64,000 nucleotides of DNA from CAVYXZ01 sp963772595. GTDB taxonomy: Bacteria; Chloroflexota; Anaerolineae; Aggregatilineales; Phototrophicaceae. This document shows, piece by piece, positions 9,013-17,206 of this stretch. The number at the start of each line of letters is the position of its first letter. The first letter of the stretch is position 1. The stretch spans positions 62,001-126,000 of the forward strand of contig CAVYXZ010000005.1 in NCBI GenBank assembly GCA_963772595.1, in the 5' to 3' direction. Made by a program: the position numbers and the translations under genes. Below the pieces are notes generated by a model. That model worked only from the letters and a program-made list of their open reading frames with translations. It was not told where the DNA came from and did no database searches.

Positions 9013-9974
9013 TTTGAACTTTCCGCAAGCAGGGACTGCGCCAGAATAGTCTCGGCTACTTCCATCGTCTTGACCGCATCGGCAAAGTTAGACGGAGGCT
9101 GCTCACCGCTTTTGAGCGCATCAATAAACTCGCGGTTTTTGGCCTGGAAACCGCCATAAACGAACAGGTCGTCGCTGCCAGCGATCTCACGGGTATCGTA
9201 CTCCACGCCCCTGGTATCGCCATCAGCATAGAGATAGCCTTTGTTCTCATGTTCGGCTTCAACGCAAATACCCGGCGCGTGCATCTCGACTTTGAAGATG
9301 CGGCGGCCACTGGTCCAACTGTTGAGCATGATACCGGTGCTGCCGTTATCGAAATGCAGGGTGGCGATAATAAAGTTGATGTCTGGAACCTGAATCCGAT
9401 TGGTCATGCTTTCAACGGCAAGTACCTCCCCCCCGCAGATCCAGCGCAGCGTATCAATGGCGTGAACACCGTCGTCCAGCATGTGGTCGCGGGCGTTCAG
9501 GAATGGGCTGATCGCATTTTTGTAGAAAGAACAGATGGCATGAACGATGGGGCCGCGCTTGAGACATTCATCGTGCAGTTGTACGATCATTGGGCAACTG
9601 CGCCGCTGAAAACTCACCTGCGTAATGCAGCCGTGCTGCTCCGCCAGGTAGGCCAGCGAACGCGCCTGGTGGAGGGTAATGCCCATCGGTTTCTCGATGT
9701 AAAGATTCAATCCCTGTGTCAAACACCAGGTCCAGACATCGTAGAGGATATGCGGCTGGCCGATGGCATAGACCCCATCTGGCGCAACCTCCTCAATCAT
9801 CTGCCGGTAGTCAGTATAACGTTTTTCAACATGATATTGATCAGCCGTCGCGTTCAGCCGCGCGACGTCCAGATCGCAGATGGCCGCGATTTCCACATCA
9901 TCAAAGGACGCAAGGGAAGGGTAGTGAACCGCATTCGCCATTGCCCCTGCCCCGATCATAGCCACTCGTATCAC
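9009..9974 (-). CDS. Gfo/Idh/MocA-family oxidoreductase
   Basis: 321 residues. The N-terminal Rossmann fold begins RVAMIGAGAMANAVHYPSLA, and the family's EKP motif is present in LYIEKPMGITLHQA near residue 95. The C-terminal alpha/beta domain has the usual DDGVHAIDTLRWICGG segment with the active-site Asp/His. These enzymes oxidise sugars, inositols or sugar acids with NAD(P)(H). It lies between the GH95 fucosidase gene (52 bp upstream) and the cysteine hydrolase (4-bp overlap) in one minus-strand operon, so a role in oxidising a released sugar is likely. Confidence 0.87.
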   Translation of the reverse strand: MIRVAMIGAGAMANAVHYPSLASFDDVEIAAICDLDVARLNATADQYHVEKRYTDYRQMIEEVAPDGVYAIGQPHILYDVWTWCLTQGLNLYIEKPMGITLHQARSLAYLAEQHGCITQVSFQRRSCPMIVQLHDECLKRGPIVHAICSFYKNAISPFLNARDHMLDDGVHAIDTLRWICGGEVLAVESMTNRIQVPDINFIIATLHFDNGSTGIMLNSWTSGRRIFKVEMHAPGICVEAEHENKGYLYADGDTRGVEYDTREIAGSDDLFVYGGFQAKNREFIDALKSGEQPPSNFADAVKTMEVAETILAQSLLAESSK

Positions 9975-10026
9975 TGGTTGTTCATCCTTTCAGAAGCTTT
10001 TGTCGATGTTCAAGACCGCCTGTGCT

Positions 10027-12438
10027 TTAATCAGTCGCTTTGAGATCGTAGCTTTGGCCTGCCTGCGTTTCGAACTCGATGAGCGAGTCTTCCGTCATCT
10101 CAGCTGACAGAGCTGACTGGTCTTGCCACACCTGCACCGGCACCGTACTGCGCACGGCACAGGGTCGTCCGAGGTGGGAAATGATCTCTGCTTGCACAAG
10201 CCGACCGTCTTGCCACGATATACTGACCTCGAACCCGCCGCGCGCCCGCAGACCACTGACCGAACCGGACGGCCATGCCTGCGGAAGCGCGGGCAGCAGG
10301 TGAATGTAACCCTGATGACTCTGCACCAGCATCTCAGCGACGCCAGCCGTGTAGCCAAAGTTGCCGTCGATCTGGAAGGGTGGATGGGCATCGAAGAGAT
10401 TAGGGTAAAGTCCCCCACCCTGACCATAGCCCAGGTTGTCGGTATCGACCGGCGTGAACAAAAGCTCAATCAGCCGATGGGCATGATCGCCATCGCGCAG
10501 GCGTGCCCACAGGTTGATCTTCCAGGCCAGTGACCAACCGGTACTCGCGTCCCCGCGTATGTCGAGCGTCTTTTTGACGGCCTCGATGAGATCCGGGGTC
10601 GTATCGGGGCTTAGCTGTCGGCCAGGGAAGACGCCAAAGAGATGGGACACATGGCGGTGCCTGGGATCGGTTTCTTGCAGATCCTGCGCCCACTCCTGCA
10701 ACTGTCCGCGACTGCCAACCTGATAAGGCAGCAGCCGGGCGCGCGCATCTTGCAGTTGGGCAGCAAACTCGCCATTCTGGTTCAGTATCCTGGCTGTCTC
10801 GATGCAGTTCGTGAACAAATCCCAGATGATCGCCATATCCATCGTCGAGGCCATCGTCACCGCTGCTCGCTGACCATCGGACGTGAAGAAGTCGAGTTCA
10901 GGCGAGGTCGAGGGGGCCGTGACCAGATGCCCCTTGCCATCCTCCACCAGCCAATCCAGGTAGAACTCGGCAGCGCCAGACATCAGCGGCCAGGCAACGT
11001 TCTTCAAGAAGTCCTTGTCGCCGGTAAATGCGTAATGCTCCCAGAGGTGCTGGCACAACCAGCCCGGACTCATCGGCCAGTTGGCCCACATCGGCTGCCC
11101 CGTCCCTTCGCCAGTGGGCGCGGTATGTCGCCATATATCCGCATTATGATGGGCGACCCAGCCGCGTGCGCCATAATTGATTTCGGCTGTTTTACGACCG
11201 GTGACGCTCAGGCCTTCAATCAGGTCGAACAAGGGGAGATGGCACTCGCTGAGGTTGCTGGTTTCCGCCAGCCAGTAATTCATCTCGGTGTTGATGTTGA
11301 TCGTCCAGTTTGAACTCCAGGGTGGGCGCACCTGGTCGTTCCAGATGCCCTGCAAATTCGCCGCTTGCGTCCCAGGACGCGAACTGGCAATCAGCAAATA
11401 TCGACCATATTGGAAGAGCAGCGCTTCAAGCTGGGGGTCCGGGCTTATCTGCTGCTTGTTGGCGTGATAACGGTGGAGACGTTCATCTGTCGGTAGATCA
11501 GAGGCTTCACTTGCACCCAGATCAAGGGTGACACGCCGGAAAAGCGCTTGATGATCGTGGACGTGCCGTTCCAGCAGCGTCTCGTAGGACTGGCTGGCTG
11601 CGTGATCTAAGTGTCTGGTGGCGATTACAGCCGGATCCACCCCGTCGCGCCCTGGGTCCCGGTCATAGCCGTTATAGCTGGTCCCTGCTGAAATCAACAA
11701 AGTGGCCGCACTTGCTTCAGTCACATGCAGGCCGCTTTCGTCAAGCGTTGTGGTCCCATCATCCGCTATGGCCCTCAGGTGAAGCTCGCAGCGCATTCCA
11801 TCGTCATAGACCACTGGATTGGGCATATCGCGGCGGAAGCTCGGCTCGACGTGTACGGGAGCCTGCCCCTTCAGGATTAATGTATCGTGGTCGCCCGGTT
11901 CTACAGAATAACGCAGTTCGCTATCGAGCCGTGCTGTGAAAGTAAGACTGCCCGGCTGGCTGGCAGTGAGCCGCACGACAATGATCTGATCCGGGAAGCT
12001 GGCGAAAACGCTCCGTGTATAGGTAAGGTCCCCAAATTGAAAGCGGGTTGTCGCCAGCGCCTGATCCAGATTGAGATCTCGATAATACGGGTCCGGTTGA
12101 GAATCTGCCGGAAGCTTAAGCGACAGGTACAGATCGCCCAGGGGTTGGTAAGACTGCACGTAAGGGCCTTGCATCCGCTGGGCGAGCGCAGTGGCAGCGG
12201 CGTAATCGCCCTCAAAGACTAAGCGGCGGACTTCCGGCAGCACGCTTCTGGCTTCTGGAGTATTCCAATCCTTCGGCTTACCGGACCACAAGGTATCCTC
12301 ATTGAACTGGATACGTTCTTCCTCAACGCCGCCAAAAACCATCGCTCCGAGTCGACCATTGCCGACAGGCAAGGCTTCTACCCAGCTGCGAGCGGGCTGC
12401 TGATACCAGAGTGTGTTCTGTGGATTATTTTCGGGCAT
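10027..12438 (-). CDS. Glycoside hydrolase family 95 (alpha-L-fucosidase type)
   Basis: 803 residues, full length for GH95, with no signal peptide. The N-terminal beta-domain has ALPVGNGRLGAMVFGGVEEE. The (alpha/alpha)6 barrel carries all three signature segments known from the Bifidobacterium 1,2-alpha-L-fucosidase: INTEMNYWLAETSNL (the two assisting Asn), TAPSTSPELDFF (general acid Glu) and FQIDGNFGYTAGVAEML (general base Asp). The enzyme should release terminal alpha-L-fucose, or alpha-L-galactose, from glycans by inversion. Without an export signal it would act on imported oligosaccharides, which agrees with the transport operon to its left. Confidence 0.92.
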   Translation of the reverse strand: MPENNPQNTLWYQQPARSWVEALPVGNGRLGAMVFGGVEEERIQFNEDTLWSGKPKDWNTPEARSVLPEVRRLVFEGDYAAATALAQRMQGPYVQSYQPLGDLYLSLKLPADSQPDPYYRDLNLDQALATTRFQFGDLTYTRSVFASFPDQIIVVRLTASQPGSLTFTARLDSELRYSVEPGDHDTLILKGQAPVHVEPSFRRDMPNPVVYDDGMRCELHLRAIADDGTTTLDESGLHVTEASAATLLISAGTSYNGYDRDPGRDGVDPAVIATRHLDHAASQSYETLLERHVHDHQALFRRVTLDLGASEASDLPTDERLHRYHANKQQISPDPQLEALLFQYGRYLLIASSRPGTQAANLQGIWNDQVRPPWSSNWTININTEMNYWLAETSNLSECHLPLFDLIEGLSVTGRKTAEINYGARGWVAHHNADIWRHTAPTGEGTGQPMWANWPMSPGWLCQHLWEHYAFTGDKDFLKNVAWPLMSGAAEFYLDWLVEDGKGHLVTAPSTSPELDFFTSDGQRAAVTMASTMDMAIIWDLFTNCIETARILNQNGEFAAQLQDARARLLPYQVGSRGQLQEWAQDLQETDPRHRHVSHLFGVFPGRQLSPDTTPDLIEAVKKTLDIRGDASTGWSLAWKINLWARLRDGDHAHRLIELLFTPVDTDNLGYGQGGGLYPNLFDAHPPFQIDGNFGYTAGVAEMLVQSHQGYIHLLPALPQAWPSGSVSGLRARGGFEVSISWQDGRLVQAEIISHLGRPCAVRSTVPVQVWQDQSALSAEMTEDSLIEFETQAGQSYDLKATD

Positions 12439-12485
12439 TGCTCATTTTCTCCAGATCCGAATGTACGAGCGTCCAGCCACAAAGT

Positions 12486-12533
12486 GTGACTGTTCGGCGA
12501 TTGCGCATTTATGCCACAACCCCGAACAGTCAC
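12486..12533. other. Intercistronic inverted repeat
   Basis: Perfect 12-bp arms (GTGACTGTTCGG / CCGAACAGTCAC) separated by 24 nt, between the aldo/keto reductase stop and the GH95 start on the minus strand. It could be a stem in the operon mRNA or a regulator site. No T-run follows. Confidence 0.5.
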
Positions 12534-12552
12534 CCCAAAACTGAGTGCTGAT

Positions 12553-13560
12553 CTACCAGGCGTAAGCCTCTGGTCCCGGCTGCCCGGTGCGCAGGGGACG
12601 CCCGCGGTTAATGTCGAATATCTCGTCTAGCTTCGCCAGCGTATCGTCGTCCAGCTCAAGCTCAGCGGCACGATCCAGGCCCTCCAGATGCTGCACCGTC
12701 CGCACGCCAACAATGGGCGAGGCCACGGCACGCTGCGCCAGGGTCCAGGCAATGGCGACGACATGTTCTTTCTCGCCGATTTTCTGGCATAGTTCGGAGA
12801 AGGCATTCATCTGCTCATTGGTATCGCCGAGATAGATGCCATACTCGCCTTCGACAGAAGCCGTCCGCGAGCCTGCCACCGATTGCTTCTTGCCAGTGAG
12901 CAAACCACCAGCCAGCGGCATGTAAGGAATTACGCCGATGCCAAAGTCCTCGGCAGCGGGGAGAACCTCCAGTTCCGGGGCACGACACAGCAAACTGTAC
13001 ATCGACTGCTCCGAAATGAAACCCATTGAGCCGCGCTGCAAGGCCTGCATCTGGTATTTCGCCAGGCCCCAGCCAGGGAAGTTACTTGACCCCATATAAA
13101 GCACTTTGCCGTCGTCAATCACCCGGTCGAAGGTTCCCCAGAACTCTTCGGCGGTCACGCGACGGTCGATATGATGGACCTGATAGAGGTCAATGCGGTC
13201 TGTTTGCAGCCGCCGCAGCAAGTCGTTCAGATGTTTACGGACCTTATAAGTCGATATGCCTCCTTCTTCGTTGGGCACATCGCCTGCCACCATCGGACCA
13301 AAGACTTTCGTTGCCAGAACAACCTGATCGCGGCTGCCGCTGCGTGATTGGAACCACTTCCCAATGATCTCTTCGGACTTGCCCTTGCCCCCGTTACCGC
13401 CATAGACGTTGGCGGTATCGAAGAAGTTGATGCCCATCTCAAACGCCTTGTCCATGATCGCAAAGGAGTCTTCCTCCGAGGTTGGCCCCCCAAAGTGCAT
13501 CGTGCCCAGACACACTTTGCTGACGGTCATCCCTGATTTGCCAAGTTTGGTGTATTGCAT
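12553..13560 (-). CDS. Aldo/keto reductase
   Basis: 335 residues with the NADPH-dependent (alpha/beta)8 aldo/keto reductase pattern: KLGKSGMTVSKVCLGTMHFG at the start, the catalytic Asp/Tyr in INFFDTANVYGG, Lys in VVLATKVFG and His in DLYQVHHIDRR. The C-terminal region RAVASPIVGVRTVQHLEGL is the cofactor-binding part. It reduces aldehydes or ketones; the YajO/YghZ-like group is the closest in style. It is the first intact gene of the minus-strand run that includes GH95 and Gfo/Idh genes. The region just upstream holds a truncated GH127 remnant and two palindromes that may regulate it. Confidence 0.9.
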   Translation of the reverse strand: MQYTKLGKSGMTVSKVCLGTMHFGGPTSEEDSFAIMDKAFEMGINFFDTANVYGGNGGKGKSEEIIGKWFQSRSGSRDQVVLATKVFGPMVAGDVPNEEGGISTYKVRKHLNDLLRRLQTDRIDLYQVHHIDRRVTAEEFWGTFDRVIDDGKVLYMGSSNFPGWGLAKYQMQALQRGSMGFISEQSMYSLLCRAPELEVLPAAEDFGIGVIPYMPLAGGLLTGKKQSVAGSRTASVEGEYGIYLGDTNEQMNAFSELCQKIGEKEHVVAIAWTLAQRAVASPIVGVRTVQHLEGLDRAAELELDDDTLAKLDEIFDINRGRPLRTGQPGPEAYAW

Positions 13561-13592
13561 GTCGCTATCCCTTGTTTGTTGAGATAAATAAG

Positions 13593-13602
13593 GTATCGAT
13601 AC
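13593..13602. promoter_or_regulatory. Palindrome upstream of aldo/keto reductase
   Basis: Perfect 10-bp palindrome GTATCGATAC with central CG, 33 bp before the aldo/keto reductase start. The TATCG core resembles the LacI-type operator at 47102-47115, so it may bind a LacI-family protein. Confidence 0.35.
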
Positions 13603-13773
13603 GATAATCGTGTGTTTCGCTCAGGGCTGCACCCAACTGCCAATCAAATCCTTTGCAGTCGTGATTGAAATCACTATGGTGGTACTGCGTCTGCCGCTGC
13701 CAGTAGATCGTGTAGCGCTGATGGTGCAGGCGGAAGCAGTTCCACATCGGCTTTAACCTCATCACTAAGTTTA

Positions 13774-13793
13774 TATGGTATGCAAACCATATG
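13774..13793. promoter_or_regulatory. 20-bp palindrome, possible operator
   Basis: ATATGGTATGCAAACCATAT is palindromic over 20 bp except for one pair. It lies inside the GH127 remnant region about 215 bp upstream of the aldo/keto reductase gene. The binding protein is unknown. Confidence 0.4.
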
Positions 13794-13813
13794 CCAGCCT
13801 CATGGAGGAACAT

Positions 13814-14113
13814 TGGTCATCGCTATTCCATGTTTTTCGATACCAGAAGCCGGAGATGAGCGCCTGATTTTGCAACGCATACTGGCACGGCTAACGCAAC
13901 CGCATATAAAGCCCTTCGTGCGGTATATGTGTTAACGATAAAATCGCCGCCTAAGGGTACCGGAGCCGCATACGCCATCGTCATCGCAGCCAGGAGTAGT
14001 CCCCGCATGACCGTGAGTCCCAGGTGACGCAAATACCATACACTTACCCTTTGTCTAATCTCACTCGGAAATCTCAAAATCCGAGTCTTTCCGGGATGTG
14101 CTGCGTTTTGTGA
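13814..14113. other. Intergenic stretch, no recognised gene
   Basis: About 300 bp upstream of the GH127 remnant and downstream of the photolyase gene. An 84-codon open stretch on the minus strand reads a mildly hydrophobic sequence with no family resemblance. I see no RNA gene or terminator. Confidence 0.3.
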
Positions 14114-15535
14114 TCATGGGTGTTGCTTCACTTGGGCAAAGGCCTGGAGCGCGCGCTGACGGGCAAAGGCATGATCTACGATTGGCAGCGGATAGGCCAC
14201 AGGAGGCTGTGGAAGGTCCCAGGGGCTGTGGATTAAACGGGAATCGACTGCGCTCAGTTCAGGAATCCAGTGTCGTAAGTAGTCGCCATCTGGGTCGTAT
14301 CTGCGTGATTGCAGAATCGGATTGAAGATACGGAAATAAGGCTGCGCGTCTGTTCCAGTCCCGGCGGCCCACTGCCAGCCGCCATTGTTGGATGCCAGAT
14401 CGCCGTCGATGAGCCACTGCATGAAGTGTAACTCGCCTTCGCGCCAGTTGATAAGCAGGTGCTTGCTGAGAAAACTGGCGACGATCATGCGGGCACGATT
14501 GGGCATCCAGCCTGTGTGCCGAAGCTGGCGCATGGCGGCATCGACGATGGGATAACCTGTCTGGCCCGCTTTCCAGGCTTGCAGTTCTTCAGGGGCATCG
14601 CGCCAGGGAAGGACATCGTATTCGGATCGAAAATTGCCCGATACCACTTGTGGAAAATGAAAGAGAATATGCTGGTAGAACTCACGCCAGGCCAGTTCGC
14701 TGACCCAAGCAGCGACACTATGCCGGGATGTGTCGTCCAGCGCGTTCTGCTGAGCCGTATCCGCAGCGTGATAGGCTTCGCGGATGGAGAGCAGCCCCAG
14801 GTGAAGATAGGCGGATAGACATGACGTGCGTGGCGCAGAGTCTTCCAGGCCAGCAGCCAATCGGTTGCGACCGAACGCATAAGCATAGATGGCATCGGAG
14901 ACGAAGTCCTCTAACCGCTGCCTGGCCTCAGCCTCGCTGGCCTCCGGTACATCAATGGTCGCTCCAAAGCCAAGCGCAGCAAGTGAAAAACGCTCCAGAT
15001 CGGGTGACGGCATCGAGACCCACTGGCTGCTGCCTGCTGCCACAGTCTCTGGCAGAGCTTTGGGGATTGTCAACCACGTTTTCTTGAAGGGTGTAAACAC
15101 GGTATAGGGCGTTGAATCCGCCTTCAAGACGTCACCTGGGGCAACGAGAAGACTGTCGTCGAAGCGGTGTATCGGGACGGTGACCGCTTGCTCAACCGCA
15201 GCATCCCGGCGCAGGGCATAGGGCGAGGTGTCCCGGTTGAAGTACAGCGCAGTGGCAGCACTTTCCTCGATGAGTCGGGGCAGCAGCTCGGCAGGGCTGC
15301 CCTGGCGCAGCACGAGCGAAGCGCCACGTTCTCTTAAGGAATGATCCAACGATGCAAGCGCTTTGAGGAGAAAGGCGACCCGCGGCGCGCCCGTGCGCTC
15401 ACCCTTCAGGATGGCGGGATCAAAGATGAACAATGGGATCACCGGCGAGCCGCTGCGCACGGCGGCGTTCAAAGCTGTATTATCGCTGAGACGCAGGTCG
15501 CGTCGGAACCACAGGATAACAGGCGATTGACTCAT
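14114..15535 (-). CDS. phrB: Deoxyribodipyrimidine photolyase (class I CPD photolyase)
   Basis: 473 residues. The N-terminal antenna domain starts VILWFRRDLRLSDNTALNAA. The FAD-binding C-terminal domain has WVSELAWREFYQHIL, GQTGYPIVDAAMRQLRHTGW, and the class I signature NNGGWQWAAGTGTDAQPYFR near residue 375. It repairs cyclobutane pyrimidine dimers with blue light. Its ATG overlaps the stop of the upstream desaturase-like gene by four bases, placing it in a two-gene operon whose promoter faces the repeat array at 17122-17171. CarH/LitR-linked photolyase genes are known from Thermus and other bacteria, so light-induced expression is likely. The antenna cofactor (MTHF, FAD or deazaflavin) cannot be told. 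Confidence 0.93.
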   Translation of the reverse strand: MSQSPVILWFRRDLRLSDNTALNAAVRSGSPVIPLFIFDPAILKGERTGAPRVAFLLKALASLDHSLRERGASLVLRQGSPAELLPRLIEESAATALYFNRDTSPYALRRDAAVEQAVTVPIHRFDDSLLVAPGDVLKADSTPYTVFTPFKKTWLTIPKALPETVAAGSSQWVSMPSPDLERFSLAALGFGATIDVPEASEAEARQRLEDFVSDAIYAYAFGRNRLAAGLEDSAPRTSCLSAYLHLGLLSIREAYHAADTAQQNALDDTSRHSVAAWVSELAWREFYQHILFHFPQVVSGNFRSEYDVLPWRDAPEELQAWKAGQTGYPIVDAAMRQLRHTGWMPNRARMIVASFLSKHLLINWREGELHFMQWLIDGDLASNNGGWQWAAGTGTDAQPYFRIFNPILQSRRYDPDGDYLRHWIPELSAVDSRLIHSPWDLPQPPVAYPLPIVDHAFARQRALQAFAQVKQHP

Positions 15536-17078
15536 GATTGGCCTGCCAGGCTGGACTGTGAAGCAAGGGTGCTGGGGCGATGTGCTAACAATTGACGCTG
15601 GACATCATGGGCGACGCGCATCCCGCCCAGCGTCACCCCGGCAGTGGATTGACCGGGGAAAATGGAATCCCCGACGAGACGCAGATTCGGGATGCCCGTT
15701 CGTGGGCCGCGCATCTGAAACAGCGAGGTCTGCGGCCTGCCGCCCACCAGCCCCTGGTGACGACCTGTGTAGTTCTGGTAGGTCACAGGCGTACCAGGGA
15801 GCATCAGGCTTACACTGCTGCGAAAGCCGGGCCAATGAGCGTCAATCGCGTCCAGCAGGCGCTGGGTGTAGGCTTGTTTCCTGGCCTCGTATGCAGCGGC
15901 GTCGGTCTCCAAAAGGCCCCACCACCCATCGACTCGGGTATGTGTGCTGACCGTCACAGCCCGCTGACCAGCCGGAGCACGACTGTGGTCCCATTCCGGC
16001 GAGAGCGAGAGGAAAATACTGCGGCCCTCGCCCAGTGGCCCGGCCATATCGGTCACAATCTGATGGTGGTCAGCGATGCCAGCGGGCAGTCTTGCCGCTT
16101 CGACACCCAGATGCAAGACGAAGGCCCCCCAGCCATTAAGTTTCTCGCCTGCCCAACGCCGCAGATACGCTGGTGCATGGTCACCCAGCAGCCTTGTTAA
16201 GGAAGCGGGTGTCAGGTTGGCGATGACGAAATCGACCGGCATATACTCGCGGGCCTTGCTGTGCTTGCCGGTGCGAACATATACACCACGCACCTGCCCT
16301 GCCCGTAGATCCAGGCCTGTCACATGACGCCGGTAGCATACACGCCCACCAAGCGCTGTGACTTTATCGGCCAGGGTTTGCGCGATACCGCCCATGCCTC
16401 CGCTCTACGTGGCAGACGCCTTGACGGGCGAGATCCAGAGCGGTCGCGCTGTAGAGCACGTTAGCGTGATGGCTGGTCGTCTGGGCAGAAATCAGCAATT
16501 GTGCATCGATCAGGCGTCTGAACTCAGCATCGTCCGCTAGCCCGTGACGCCTCAGCCATTGCTCGACCGTGCTGAAGGCCAGCGGCAGCAGCCGTAGAGT
16601 CGCCGGGAAATGCGCCAGCCCCACCCTCAGCAGTTGATGCAGTTCAGCCCGGTCCGTCGGCGGCCAGGGCAGCCCCTGCGCAGCCATCGACCAGCCCAGA
16701 TCAGCAGCGGCCTGCTGGTCGTGCCAAAAGGACTCGCTCTGCGGAAACTGCGCGATCACATCCGCCATGTCGCCTCGCAGCGTCACCTCACACCCCGGCA
16801 GATGCACGACCCAGGCGGGATCGACAGGCTGTACCGGCCAGGTAATGTCCAGCAGGTCGGCCAGAAGACTGTGCGGCCCGTTGGCCTGGAAACCGCCTGC
16901 CAGCGTGGCCCCGGCATCGAAGCGGTAACCCTGATGATAAAAGGTCCCGGCACAGCCGCCGGGGTAGGTACTGGCTTCCAGAACGGTGACATCGTGCCCA
17001 GCCTGCGCTAGCAGCGCCGCTGTCGTCAACCCGCCGAACTCCAGCCCCGATGACGATGATCTTTGATGGTCGCGCCAA
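15532..17078 (-). CDS. CrtI-family carotenoid desaturase/isomerase (two frameshifts)
   Basis: One FAD-dependent oxidoreductase of about 515 residues read in three frames. The likely start is the TTG at 17078, preceded by AGAAGG, giving ARPSKIIVIGAG; a spurious A near 17037 breaks the dinucleotide motif before FGGLTTAALLAQAGHDVTVL. A second shift near 16405 precedes GGMGGIAQTLADKVTALGG. The C-terminus contains NLRLVGDSIFPGQSTAGVTL, the family's closing FAD-contact segment. It resembles carotenoid isomerase/desaturases more than the phytoene desaturase at 26208, so it probably acts later in the pathway (cis-trans isomerisation, 3,4-desaturation or ketolation). It is co-transcribed with the photolyase. 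Confidence 0.78.
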
Positions 17079-17110
17079 AATTTACCTTCTTTCGTTCTCA
17101 TGGAACTCTC

Positions 17111-17116
17111 AGTATA
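17111..17116 (-). promoter_or_regulatory. Predicted -10 box for the desaturase-photolyase operon
   Basis: TATACT on the minus strand. The matching -35 position 17 bp upstream (17134-17139, CTATAC) is weak and falls inside the TGTNNA repeat array, so a regulator bound there would occlude it. Confidence 0.4.
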
Positions 17117-17121
17117 CATTT

Positions 17122-17171
17122 TGTCCAATTAGTGTATAGTTATTGTACAACATCTGTACACGTATTGTACA
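17122..17171. promoter_or_regulatory. CarH-type operator: five 11-bp direct repeats
   Basis: Hexamers TGTCCA, TGTATA, TGTACA, TGTACA and TGTACA start at 17122, 17133, 17144, 17155 and 17166, that is at exactly 11-bp intervals. Structural work on Thermus CarH showed the tetramer binding tandem 11-bp direct repeats over the -35 region. The array lies between the divergent desaturase-photolyase operon and the FAS1 gene, and the carH gene is 5 kb away. It is the clearest regulatory signal in the window. Confidence 0.8.
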
Positions 17172-17206
17172 GCGAAATCTAATCGATAATCATGGAGGTA
17201 TAGCAA

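Larger units (their letters stand above)
13565..13813 (-). pseudogene. Remnant of a GH127-like (beta-L-arabinofuranosidase) C-terminal region
   Basis: An 82-codon open stretch ending five bases before the aldo/keto reductase start. It reads RLKPMWNCFRLHHQRYTIYW, which resembles the conserved PFYRIHDARYMxYW segment of GH127/DUF1680 enzymes, and farther on ALSETHDYRID, resembling the following EQQPExDH segment. Order and spacing agree, but the rest of a roughly 600-residue enzyme is missing and neighbouring residues have drifted. I read it as the decayed end of a former operon gene. The match is by eye and could be wrong. Confidence 0.4.
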
